Below are positions 43,905 through 54,482 of a stretch of DNA of 64,000 nt, one piece after another. Origin of the DNA: Hippophae tibetana (lineage: Eukaryota > Streptophyta > Magnoliopsida > Rosales > Elaeagnaceae); contig CM072810.1 of the NCBI GenBank assembly GCA_037013495.1, positions 86,040,449 to 86,104,448 on the forward strand, written 5' to 3'. Under the pieces are notes generated by a model, which was given only the letters and a program-made list of their open reading frames with translations, did no database searches and was not told the DNA's origin. A program made the translations under genes and the position numbers. The stretch's first letter is position 1, and each line of letters opens with the position of its first letter.

Positions 43905-45619
43905 GTAATTTGGCATTTTAAGACGTAATAAGTTCAATTTAAATATATAATAATTACAATGATATAAAATTTGGAGTAATGTTTCCCCTACTATTCTTTT
44001 GTAAAATTGACATTAGAAAATGTTTAAGCTTTCTTTCCCACTTATTGCTTTTTCCTAATGTTTATCATTATTTTGTTTTCTTTTTAAGTCTTAATACCCA
44101 CCACAGGCATATTCATGTGAATTATATTATCTATCTTCCTAATGAAAAAAGGTGATTGATGGAGATTGTTTTAGACTATATTTGTAACTTCTTGGTACGT
44201 AGCAAGAAACATTTCTGTAGAGGATGAGCTTAATATTTCCATTCATATTTCTTTGCTTCTTACTTCTATAAGGCGTTTCGAAATTAGATTCTTAGGAGGA
44301 AAGCGATAACCAAATTTAATTTCAATACAGTGCATTCCAACATAACCAGAATAACTTATTAATAAGTTAAGAATATTGATGCCATAAATGAGTTAAAAAT
44401 GTAAATTATTTATCTCATATATAAAATAATCAACATAATTTCAAACGTTTGTAAATAGGCATTTTAAGACGTAAAAAATTCCACTTAAATATATAATAAT
44501 TACAATGATATAAAATTTGGAGTAATGTTTCCCCTACTATTCTTTTGTAAAATTGAAATTAGAAAATGTTTAAGCTTTCTTTTCCACTTATTGCTTTTTC
44601 CTAATGTTTATCATTATATTGTTTTCTTTTTAAGTCTTAATACCCACCACAGGCATATTCATGTGAATTATATTATCTATCTTCCTAATGAAAAAAGGTG
44701 ATTGATGGAGATTGTTTTAGACTATATTTGTAACTTCTTGGTACGTAGCAAGAAACATTTCTGTAGAGGATGAGCTTAATATTTCCATTCATATTTCTTT
44801 GCTTCTTACTTCTATAAGGCGTTTCGAAATTAGATTCTTACGGGGAAATTGATAACCAAATTTAATTTCAATACAGTGCATTCCAATATAACCAGAATAA
44901 CTTATTAATAAGTTAAGAATATTGATGCCATAAATGAGTTAAAAATTTAAATTATTTATCTCTTATATAAAATAATCAACAAAATTTCAAACGTTTGTAA
45001 TTTGGCATTTTAAGACGTAATAAGTTCAATTTAAATATATAATAATTACAATGATATAAAATTTGGAGTAATGTTTCCCCTACTATTCTTTTGTAAAATT
45101 GACATTAGAAAATGTTTAAGCTTTCTTTCCCACTTATTGCTTTTTCCTAATGTTTATCATTATTTTGTTTTCTTTTTAAGTCTTAATACCCACCACAGGC
45201 ATATTCATGTGAATTACATTATATCTCTTCCCAATGAAAAAAGGTGATGGATGGAGTTTGTTTTAGACAATATTTTTTACTTCTTGGTACGTAGCAAAAA
45301 ACATTTCTGTAGAGGATGAGCTTAATATTTCCATTGATATTTCTTTGCTTCTTACTTCTATAAGGCGTTTGGAAATTAGATTCTTAGGGGGAAAGCAATA
45401 ACCAAATTTAATTTCAATACGGTGGATTCCAACATAACTAGAATAACTTATTAATAAGTTAAGAATATTGATGCCATAAATGAGTTAAAAATGTAAATTA
45501 TTTATCTCTTATATAAAATAATCAACATAATTTCAAACATTTGTAATTTGGCATTTTAAGACGTAATAAATTCAATTTAAATAAATAATAATTACAATGA
45601 TATAAAATTTGGAGTAATG

Positions 45620-46860
45620 TTTCCCCTACTATTCTTTTGTAAAATTGACATTAGAAAATGTTTAAGCTTTCTTTTCCACTTATTGCTTTTTCCTAATGTT
45701 TATCATTATTTTGTTTTCTTTTTAAGTCTTAATACCCACCACAAGCATATTCATGTGAATTATATTATCTATCTCCACAATGAAAAAAGCTGATGGTTGG
45801 AGGTGGTTTTAGACAATATTTATAACTTCTTGGTACATAGCAAGAAACATTCCTATAGAGGATGAACTTAATATTTTCATTCATATTTCTTTGCTTCTTA
45901 CTTCTATAAGGCGTTTCAAAATTAGATTCTTAGGAGGAAAGCGATAACCAAATTTAATTTCAATACGGTGGATTCCAACATAACCAGAATAACTTATTAA
46001 TAAGTTAAGAATATTGATGCCATAAATGAGTTAAAAATGTAAATTATTTATCTCTTATATAAAATGATCAACAAAATTTCAAACGTTTGTAATTTTCCAT
46101 TTTAAGACGTAATAAATTCAATTTAAATATATAATAATTATAATGATATAAAATTTGGAGTAATGTTTCCCCTACTATTCTTTTGTAAAATTAACATTAG
46201 AAAATGTTTAAGCTTTCTTTTCCACTTATAGTTTTTTCCTAATGTTTATCATTATATTGTTTTCTTTTTAAGTCTTAATACCCACCCCGGGCATATTCAT
46301 GTGAATTATATTATCTATCTTCATAATGAAAAAAGGTGATTGATGGAGATTGTTTTAGACTATATTTGTAACTTCTTGGTACGTAGCAAGAAACATTTCT
46401 ATAGAGGATGAGCTTAATATTTCCATTCATATTTCTTTGCTTCTTACTTCTATAAGGCGTTTCGAAATTAGATTCTTACGGGGAAATTGATAACCAAATT
46501 TAATTTCAATACAGTGCATTCCAACATAACCAGAATAACTTATTAATAAGTTAAGAATATTGATGCCATAAATGAGTTAAAAATTTAAATTATTTATCTC
46601 TTATATAAAATAAACAACAAAATTTCAAACGTTTGTAATTTGGCATTTTAAGACGTAATAAGTTCAATTTAAATATAAAATAATTACAATGATTAAAATT
46701 TGGAGTAATGTTTCCCCTACTATTCTTTTGTAAAATTGACATTAGAAAATGTTTAAGCTTTCTTTTCCACTTATTGCTTTTTCCTAATGTTTATCATTAT
46801 ATTGTTTTCTTTTTAAGTCTTAATACCCACCACAGGCATATTCATGTGAATTATATTATC
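45620..46860 (+). repeat. CCCGGG-bearing variant block, copy 3 of 3
   Basis: Third occurrence, motif start 46280, again 22 monomers from the previous one. Confidence 0.75.
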
Positions 46861-49800
46861 TATCTTCCTAATGAAAAAAGGTGATTGATGGAGATTGTTT
46901 TAGACTATATTTGTAACTTCTTGGTACGTAGCAAGAAACATTTCTGTAGAGGATGAGCTTAATATTTCCATTCATATTTCTTTGCTTCTTACTTCTATAA
47001 GGCGTTTCGAAATTAGATTCTTAGGAGGAAAGCGATAACCAAATTTAATTTCAATACAGTGCATTCCAACATAACCAGAATAACTTATTAATAAGTTAAG
47101 AATATTGATGCCATAAATGAGTTAAAAATGTAAATTATTTATCTCATATATAAAATAATCAACATAATTTCAAACGTTTGTAAGTAGGCATTTTAAGACG
47201 TAATAAATTCCACTTAAATATATAATAATTACAATGATATAAAATTTGGAGTAATGTTTCCCCTACTATTCTTTTGTAAAATTGACATTAGAAAATGTTT
47301 AAGCTTTCTTTTCCACTTATTGCTTTTTCCTAATGTTTATCATTATTTTGTTTTCTTTTTAAGTCTTAATACCCACCACAAGCATATTCATGTGAATTAT
47401 ATTATCTATCTCCACAATGAAAAAAACTGATGGTTAGAGGTGGTTTTAGACAATATTTGTAACTTCTTGGTACATAGCAAGAAACATTCCTATAGAGGAT
47501 GAACTTAATATTTCCATTCATATTTCTTTGCTTCTTACTTCTATAAGGCGTTTCGAAATTAGATTCTTAGGAGGAAAGCGATAACCAAATTTAATTTCAA
47601 TACAGTGCATTCCAACATAACCAGAATAATTTATTAATAAGTTAAGAATATTGATGCCATAAATGAGTTAAAAATGTAAATTATTTATCTCATATATAAA
47701 ATAATCAAAATAATTTCAAACGTTTGTAAGTAGGCATTTTAAGACGTAATAAATTCCACTTAAATATATAATAATTACAATGATATAAAATTTGGAGTAA
47801 TGTTTCCCCTACTATTCTTTTGTAAAATTGACATTAGAAAATGTTTAAGCTTTCTTTTCCACTTATTGCTTTTTCCTAATGTTTATCATTATTTTGTTTT
47901 CTTTTTAAGTCTTAATACCCACCACAAGCATATTCATGTGAATTATATTATCTATCTCCACAATGAAAAAAACTGATGGTTAGAGGTGGTTTTAGACAAT
48001 ATTTGTAACTTCTTGGTACATAGCAAGAAACATTCCTATAGAGGATGAACTTAATATTTCCATTCATATTTCTTTGCTTCTTACTTCTATAAGGCGTTTC
48101 GAAATTAGATTCTTAGGAGGAAAGCGATAACCAAATTTAATTTCAATACAGTGCATTCCAACATAACCAGAATAATTTATTAATAAGTTAAGAATATTGA
48201 TGCCATAAATGAGTTAAAAATGTAAATTATTTATCTCATATATAAAATAATCAACATAATTTCAAACGTTTGTAAGTAGGCATTTTAAGACGTAATAAAT
48301 TTCACTTAAATATATAATAATTACAATGATATAAAATTTGGAGTAATGTTTCCCCTACTATTCTTTTGTAAAATTGACATTAGAAAATGTTTAAGCTTTC
48401 TTTTCCACTTATTGCTTTTTCCTAATGTTTATCATTATTTTTTTTTCTTTTTAAGTCTTAATACCCACCACAAGCATATTCATGTGAATTATATTATCTA
48501 TCTCCACAATGAAAAAAGCTAATGGTTGGAGGTGGTTTTAGACAATATTTGTAACTTCTTGGTACATAGCAAGAAACATTCCTATAGAGGATGAACTTAA
48601 TATTTCCATTCATATTTCTTTGCTTCTTACTTCTATAAGGCGTTTCGAAATTAGATTCTTAGGGGGAAAGCGATAACCAAATTGAATTAAAATACGGTGG
48701 ATTCCAACATAACCAGAATAACTTATTACTAAGTTAAGAATATTGATGCCATAAATGAGTTAAAAATGTAAATTATTTAGCTCTTATATAAAATAATCAA
48801 CAAAATTTCAAACGTTTGTAATTTTCCATTTTAAGACGTAATAAATTCAATTTAAATATATAATAATTATAATGATATAAAATTTGCAGTAATGTTTCCC
48901 CTACTATTCTTTTGTAAAATTAACATTAGAAAATGTTTAAGCTTTCTTTTCCACTTATTGCTTTTTCCTAATGTTTATCATTATATTGTTTTCTTTTTAA
49001 GTCTTAATACCCACCACAGGCATATTCATGTGAATTATATTATCTATCTTCCTATTGAAAAAAGGTGATTGATGGAGATTGTTTTAGACTATATTTGTAA
49101 CTTCTTGGTACGTAGCAAGAAACATTTCTATAAAGGATGAGCTTAATATTTCCATTCATATTTCTTTGCTTCTTACTTCTATAAGGCGTTTCGAAATTAG
49201 ATTCTTACGGGGAAATTGATAACCAAATTTAATTTCAATACAGTGCATTCCAACATAACGAGAATAACTTATTAATAAGTTAAGAATATTGATGCCATAA
49301 ATGAGTTAAAAATGTAAATTATTTATCTCTTATATAAAATAATCAACATAATTTCAAACATTTGTAATTTGGCATTTTAAGACGTAATAAATTCAATTTA
49401 AATAAATAATAATTACAATGATATAAAATTTGGAGTCATGTTTCCCCTACTATTCTTTTGTAAAATTGACATTAGAAAATGTTTAAGCTTTCTTTTCCAC
49501 TTATTGCTTTTTCCTAATGTTTATCATTATTTTGTTTTCTTTTTAAGTCTTAATACCCACCGCAAGCATATTCATGTGAATTATATTATCTATCTCCACA
49601 ATGAAAAAAGCTGATGGTTGGAGGTGGTTTTAGACAATATTTATAACTTCTTGGTACATAGCAAGAAACATTCCTATAGAGGATGAACTTAATATTTTCA
49701 TTCATATTTCTTTGCTTCTTACTTCTATAAGGTGTTTCAAAATTAGATTCTTAGGAGGAAAGCGATAACCAAATTTAATTTCAATACGGTGGATTCCAAC

Positions 49801-51020
49801 ATAACCAGAATAACTTATTAATAAGTTAAGAATATTGATGCCATAAATGAGTTAAAAATGTAAATTATTTATCTCTTATATAAAATAATCAACAAAATTT
49901 CAAACGTTTGTAATTTTCCATTTTAAGGCGTAATAAATTCAATTTAAATATATAATAATTATAATGATATAAAATTTGGAGTAATGTTTCCCCTACTATT
50001 CTTTTGTAAAATTGACATTAGAAAATGTTTAAGCTTTCTTTTCCACTTATTGCTTTTTCCTAATGTTTATCATTATTTTGTTTTTTTTTAAGTCTTAATA
50101 CCCACCACAAGCATATTCATGTGAATTATATTATCTATCTCCACAATGAAAAAAACTGATGGTTAGAGGTGGTTTTAGACAATATTTGTAACTTCTTGGT
50201 ACATAGCAAGAAACATTCCTATAGAGGATGAACTTAATATTTCCATTCATATTTCTTTGCTTCTTACTTCTATAAGGCGTTTCGAAATTAGATTCTTAGG
50301 AGGAAAGCGATAACCAAATTTAATTTCAATACAGTGCATTCCAACATAACCAGAATAACTTATTAATAAGTTAAGAATATTGATGCCATAAATGAGTTAA
50401 AAATGTAAATTATTTATCTCATATATAAAATAATCAACATAATTTCAAACGTTTGTAAGTAGGCATTTTAAGACGTAATAAATTCCACTTAAATATATAA
50501 TAATTACAATGATATAAAATTTGGAGTAATGTTTTGATGAACGAAAACCGGCATCGCCGATCTTCGCAAATACTTTGGTTTTAATATTTATAAAACTCTC
50601 GCAAGTGCACGAATCATTTCGAAGAAAATGATAAGTATACTCCCAAGGTCGATCTAAGGAAGGAATGTATGTGGTTTTTAATTTATTATTCAAACTTTTA
50701 AAAACGAAATTAAATCCTAAACATCCTGTCACGATAGTTTGGTTTTTGTGTTCCTAATCTAATAACATAAAATAAACATATATACAGATTAATTAAATAT
50801 AATCTAATAACATAAAAATAAACATAGATACAAATTCAATAAATAATTATCTAAAAATAAACATATATACGGATTCAATAAATATTCATGCAAATTTTTA
50901 TCATTTATATTAGCAGAGTATTTATGGATATAATAACTAAATTAATTATGCTTGCTCATATTAACTAGGTTATTAAAGATATAAATTGATATTTTATTGA
51001 TTCTCTCTTTTTTATATAAA

Positions 51021-51174
51021 TACCACCTTTGGTGGGGTTAGATATTCTTTGTTAACTAAACAAATCAATTAACACCTATGGGTGGGGTTGATAACTAATA
51101 TGCTTAATTAAATTAATTCCTTTTTCTAAGAGATTGAAAATGAACCATTTAAATGCCACCTTTGGTGGGGTTAG
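51021..51174. repeat. Three spaced copies of a CACCTTTGGTGGGGTTAG-like motif in the 3' LTR
   Basis: Copies at 51023-51041, 51073-51090 (diverged, cacctatgggtggggttg) and 51157-51174, separated by AT-rich DNA. The first and third include CCACCTTTGGTGG or its close form, an inverted repeat able to form a small hairpin. All three are also in the 5' LTR (62617-62635, 62667-62684, 62750-62767). They lie in the transcribed part of the LTR. Function is unknown. Confidence 0.75.
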
Positions 51175-51780
51175 ACAATTTAAACATTATTCAAGGTGTC
51201 CAAATTAAACTTAAGAATTTAATTATCCGAGTACTAACTTTCAAGTTTTAAAACCACTATTGAAAACATGTTGTCAATACATTTTCACATAATAATTCTT
51301 ATAAAAACTTTTGAAATAGAGTTTCACTCTAACTACCGGGCGATTGTACCAACAAATAAAAGAGCACTACTCTAAATTAGACCGGATAACTAAACCTTAA
51401 AATCTAATTTTCGGGTTTAAGTTTGTAATGAAAAATAATATATTTCTCTCTAACATTCTTAATATAAAATCTTGAATAAAAACAAAATCAATTCATTTTA
51501 AAGATTTTTACCTATTTAATATTTCGCAAGCATAACAACGTCGTTATTACATCATTTTTACTAAACAGCTAGCATAGTTAAATTTAACCACAGACAAGTT
51601 GAATATAACATGTAAGAATAAAGCATAAAAATAACTGTAAAGAAAATAAAATCCTTACAGAACTTCGACGCTATTCCCGTTGCTAGAAAACCTCCGAGCG
51701 GAATTTGCACTTCCATATATTGAATCAAAAACTAAATTATTACAAAAACATTACAAGTTCCTCTCAAAAAGAGAAGAACA

Positions 51781-51900
51781 CTAAAACTAAGAGAATTGAA
51801 CTAAAAACTAAGAAGGAAACTAAGAAAAACTTAGAAACTAAGAAAGAAACTAAGGAAAACTCAAAAAAACTAAGAAATGAGAGAAAGAAAGAAGAGAGAA
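51781..51900. repeat. Purine-rich simple repeat (aaactaag-type) in 3' LTR
   Basis: Degenerate tandem aaactaaga units. On the element's sense strand this is a T/C-rich stretch lying just downstream of the predicted transcription start, as in many plant leaders. The equivalent stretch in the other LTR is 63374-63493. Confidence 0.85.
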
Positions 51901-51941
51901 GTGTGGTTTGAAGGTGTGATTTGAAGTGAATGGAAGGGGGG

Positions 51942-51950
51942 TATTTATAG
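51942..51950 (-). promoter_or_regulatory. TATA box of the 3' LTR
   Basis: The minus strand reads CACCTATAAATACCCCCC, a near-ideal plant TATA box. Start of transcription would be about 25-35 bp downstream, near 51910-51920, just before the pyrimidine-rich stretch. This copy would drive transcription leftwards out of the element into the satellite. Confidence 0.8.
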
Positions 51951-52027
51951 GTGAGGATGGAGAGAAAAAATGAGTAAAAAAATGTTAAAAAAATATTAAA
52001 AAATGTAAAAACGCGTATTGGACTTGC

Positions 52028-52076
52028 TGATGTCATCAATGACGTCAGCATGACGTCACAGGGGCGGCTGCACGTG
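52028..52076. promoter_or_regulatory. bZIP-type site cluster (two TGACGTCA and a G-box) in 3' LTR
   Basis: TGATGTCATCA at 52028-52038, TGACGTCA at 52040-52047 and 52051-52058, and CACGTG at 52071-52076. TGACGTCA (C-box/CRE) and CACGTG (G-box) are classic plant bZIP/bHLH targets. Two TGACG cores 11 bp apart resemble the as-1 arrangement bound by TGA factors. They lie about 80-130 bp upstream of the TATA box in sense direction, the expected enhancer position. Sites are perfect in both LTRs. Binding is inferred. Confidence 0.75.
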
Positions 52077-52080
52077 AAAA

Positions 52081-52332
52081 ATGGGGCGAAAACGCGTTGG
52101 GCGCGCGGATGGGCGGCTGCTGGGCGCTGCGCGCGCGCACTGGGGCTGTCGCTGCGCGCAGCTCGGCGCGCGTGAACAGTGCCAGCGCGCTGCGTTGCGC
52201 GCAGCTGGGCATGCCAGCGCGCGCGGGCGCGCGCGAGATGGGGCGCTGGGGCGCGCTGGGGCGCGCGCGGCTGGGCGCTGGGGCGTTGGGCTGCGCGCAC
52301 GGCCGGGCTGCGACGCGCGATTTCCGTCTTTT
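52081..52332. other. GC-rich, CpG-dense island in 3' LTR
   Basis: A sharp switch from AT-rich DNA to runs of gcgcgc, ggcgctgggg and similar, full of CpG and alternating purine-pyrimidine tracts, directly upstream of the bZIP sites and TATA box in sense orientation. It holds several overlapping chance ORFs of 68-210 codons rich in Arg/Ala, which are composition artefacts. It is the fastest-changing part of the LTR: both indels and four of seven substitutions between the two LTRs fall here. Confidence 0.85.
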
Positions 52333-52617
52333 TGACATTTTTGACCTTTTCGACCCATTTCGTCCGATTTTTCCATGTTTGTTGACCTTTTCTCACTTAT
52401 TTATTGATATATTTGTGATGTATTGCTTCAAATATTCCTCTTTGAGTCTTTACATTGCGTTTTTAAGCCAAAATACCTGAAAAACAATAAAAATACCCGT
52501 GATTCCGAAAAAGACAAATTTATATAAATATATGATAAAACATATAAATATATGTATTTTTAATCAATTAAGGTACATAAAATCATGGTTATTTTAGTGC
52601 TTTTTGAGCACTCATCA

Positions 52618-52629
52618 CAACCCCCAACC
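52618..52629 (-). promoter_or_regulatory. Polypurine tract next to the 3' LTR
   Basis: The sense strand reads GGTTGGGGGTTG immediately before the LTR start TGATGAG. This is the expected position of the plus-strand primer for reverse transcription. The tract is G-rich with interrupting T, as in other plant Athila-type elements. Confidence 0.85.
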
Positions 52630-52630
52630 A

Positions 52631-52660
52631 GCTTCTTGCTAGTCTCTTAGCAAGAGAAGC
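52631..52660. other. Hairpin beside the polypurine tract
   Basis: CTTGCTA (52635-52641), six-base loop, TAGCAAG (52648-52654). The stem can be lengthened by gctt and aagc with a two-base bulge. The same arrangement, hairpin followed in sense direction by GGTTGGGGGT, occurs again at 54137-54176. Confidence 0.7.
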
Positions 52661-52707
52661 GATAAAAGCTAAAAATTAAACTATCCTAAATCACTTTCGT
52701 GGATTGA

Positions 52708-52790
52708 AACGGTTGCATTTAGCCTATGCAACAAGCCGTTAAACCCCTAGGTTGCCCTAGTGGACGAGTTTGAGTCTCGTGAGGGTTTTC
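52708..52790. other. Multi-stem structured segment with a tRNA T-arm-like hairpin
   Basis: The plus strand can fold as AACGG/CCGTT with inner TTGCAT/ATGCAA (52708-52740), followed by AAACCC/GGGTTT (52741-52746 with 52784-52789) enclosing CTAGG ttgc CCTAG and ACGAG tttgagt CTCGT. The last hairpin has a 5-bp stem and a 7-base loop close to the tRNA T-loop consensus TTCRANY. It could be a remnant of a tRNA or tRNA-derived SINE, or chance. No convincing A box or acceptor stem was found, so it is not called a tRNA. Confidence 0.4.
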
Positions 52791-54136
52791 AGTAATGATA
52801 CCCACAAACATTGAACTAAATGTAAAGATAAAAACAATCAAATCAAAAATTAAAATTACAACACAATCAAAAATTAATTTAAGAGTAAAAGAACACAACA
52901 TATCACAAAAATATCTCATACTTTTTAATCTCCTTTAAGATCATAATTAAAATCTCAAGCATAAGTTATTTTAATCTCTTTAAACAATTATGATTTTATT
53001 ACAATAATTAGTCGAAAATCATTTTCATATTTCATTTCAAAAATGTATCAATTTAATTTTACCCAATTTCAGTGTCATGAATCAGTATTCGCTTCGACTC
53101 TATTCCTCACAAGTCAATACTCTCAAAGCACTGAATCCTATGGGTTCAAACACTCATACTAATTTATATGCGAAAGAGTTGATGTATAGAAATGAACTAA
53201 TATGTTCGCATATGTATAAAGAATAAAGGCTCAAAGTGTTATTTTAACATTGATCTCATGAAAGGAATCGAATGTATAAATTATAAAGATATCATATACA
53301 AAAATTATTTTCATGCATAAATCAAACTCATTAAGAAAGAATTTCAAGATATATGCTTTAACAAATGAAGAAATTGCAATGACTTTTTAGGGAATTACTT
53401 CCTATATCTTTCTTTTGTAATTAGCCTTTACTCACAACTTTGTAGGCAATGTGGGTCATAGTATGTAGATGATACTATTTTTTTATCTCTCTATTTTTTT
53501 TTTTTATATATGTTTTTTTTTTGAGAGTCAACCCATGTACAGATTGTACATTTTTTGGATTTTGGTGAGTGGTTAATTTTTTTTGGCTTTTCTGTTTGAT
53601 CTTGGTTTAGGTAACCCCAGATATGTCTTTTTGTTTTTGTAACAGTCATGCATAAATGAGATATAAGCATATACTATCAATTTCTACTCAAATCATTTAA
53701 TCTAAGCAAAAATAATAATCAAAAATATATGATACTCTATTAAGATGAGAAAAAATTCATACATTCAATGCTAATACCTATAGAGATCATCTAAACTTTT
53801 TGAATAAATAAGAAATGTGTTTGGAGTAGAAAAAATATATATTTCACTCTGAATAAAAGAAATTATGCTCAAATTATATCTCACAAGGGTAGTCTCCACT
53901 AAAAAAAATTCATAAACACCGATTTTGGGTTTAATATAATTTCCACATTTTATCAAGAAATACTAGTTATGACAAAAACTAACTAATTATCAAAAATAAT
54001 TACAAAATATTTCATGATATGTTTTCAAAAATTAATCTAACAGTACCAAAGACTTTAACTATTTACTTAAATTTGATTTAAAGATATGATACATTTTTGT
54101 GATAATTTTTTTTTTATATATAGCATGGTAACTTTT

Positions 54137-54176
54137 CACCACCCCCAACCTAGAACTTACATTGTCCTCAATGTAA
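54137..54176 (-). promoter_or_regulatory. Internal polypurine-like tract with adjacent hairpin
   Basis: The sense strand has TTACATTG, a four-base loop and CAATGTAA (54176-54157, perfect 8-bp stem), then after a short spacer GGTTGGGGGTGGTG (54150-54137). This closely parallels the hairpin plus GGTTGGGGGTTG at the 3' LTR. It may be a second plus-strand priming site or a relic of an older 3' end. Similar hairpin/G-tract modules are, as far as I recall, common in plant Athila and Tat elements. Confidence 0.6.
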
Positions 54177-54433
54177 CAACTGCAAATTAAAGATAAAGAG
54201 AAAAGAGGAGAAAGATTACCTATTTCTTGAGAATGTGTAAGTAGTAATGAAGAAATGCAGGTGCATCCATCATATTCATCATTAAAGTGTATACAGACAG
54301 ATCGCTGTGAACTTCTAACATCTCAACAAATATTTTAGTTTTAACAATTTTAAAAATTATTCACATACAAGTAAACTAAAATAAACAATAAAATTAAGTA
54401 AATAAAACAAATAACAAAAAAATTACCTAACAT

Positions 54434-54482
54434 GATGGGTTGCCTCCCATCCAGCGCTTAGTTTAACGTCTTAGCAAGACGT
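54434..54482 (-). other. Paired hairpins just after the gag-pol stop codon
   Basis: GATGGG, six-base loop, CCCATC (54434-54451), an AGCGCT palindrome (54453-54458), and ACGTCTT, agc, AAGACGT (54466-54482). In sense direction the latter hairpin begins 12 nt after the stop codon. Both stems are perfect. A diverged but still pairing version follows the upstream gag stop at 59911-59960. An RNA element for termination, stability, export or packaging is possible; none is proven. Confidence 0.65.

Larger units (their letters stand above)
1..50534 (+). repeat. Satellite DNA array, ~546-bp monomer, 92+ copies
   Basis: A head-to-tail tandem array without any interruption. Taking the motif agcttaatat (or its variant aacttaatat) as monomer start, copies begin at 1, 547, 1093, 1634, 2180, 2726 and so on to 50231. 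That gives 92 full monomers averaging 546 bp plus a final 304-bp partial monomer cut by the retrotransposon. All copies face the same way. The DNA is strongly AT-rich, with a conserved block around tttcccctactattc and more variable stretches around the monomer start and around the g(g/c)tgatgg region. Single-base changes and 1-5 bp indels define several monomer types arranged in mosaic order. No gene, RNA gene or other transposon is seen inside. The length is close to three plant nucleosome repeats (about 3 x 182), as in many centromeric or subtelomeric satellites, but location on the chromosome cannot be told from this window. Confidence 0.98.
50535..52617 (-). repeat. 3' LTR (complete, 2083 bp)
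   Basis: Begins TGATGAACG and ends GCACTCATCA, giving TGATGA/TCATCA terminal inverted repeats. It is bounded by satellite on the left and by the polypurine tract on the right. It matches 62129-64000 with 7 substitutions and two deletions (25 and 18 bp in the other copy). In sense order it contains a GC-rich upstream region (52081-52332), bZIP-type sites, a TATA box at 51942-51950, a pyrimidine-rich transcribed start, and a long AT-rich R-U5 of about 1.4 kb. Short ORFs on either strand inside it are chance products of the GC-rich part. Its promoter faces the satellite array. Confidence 0.97.

Noticed and set aside
1..50534. CRISPR-like array
   Set aside because: Repeats are contiguous 546-bp units without unique spacers, in plant-type DNA; it is a satellite.
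50445..50732. 95-codon minus-strand ORF across the LTR-satellite junction (and its partner at 62045-62326)
   Set aside because: It spans an insertion boundary in one copy and the PBS/LTR edge in the other; the shared part is LTR sequence, not a conserved protein.
51705..52480. Overlapping ORFs of 66-210 codons in the 3' LTR on both strands
   Set aside because: They arise from stop-poor GC-rich sequence and a simple repeat, overlap in many frames, and are Arg/Ala or Lys-rich without domains.
52750..52785. tRNA gene
   Set aside because: Only a T-arm-like hairpin is present; no acceptor stem, anticodon arm or clear A box could be built.
53771..53956. 61-codon minus-strand ORF in the element tail, considered as an env remnant
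   Set aside because: Too short, with no signal peptide, no clear membrane segment and no recognised similarity.
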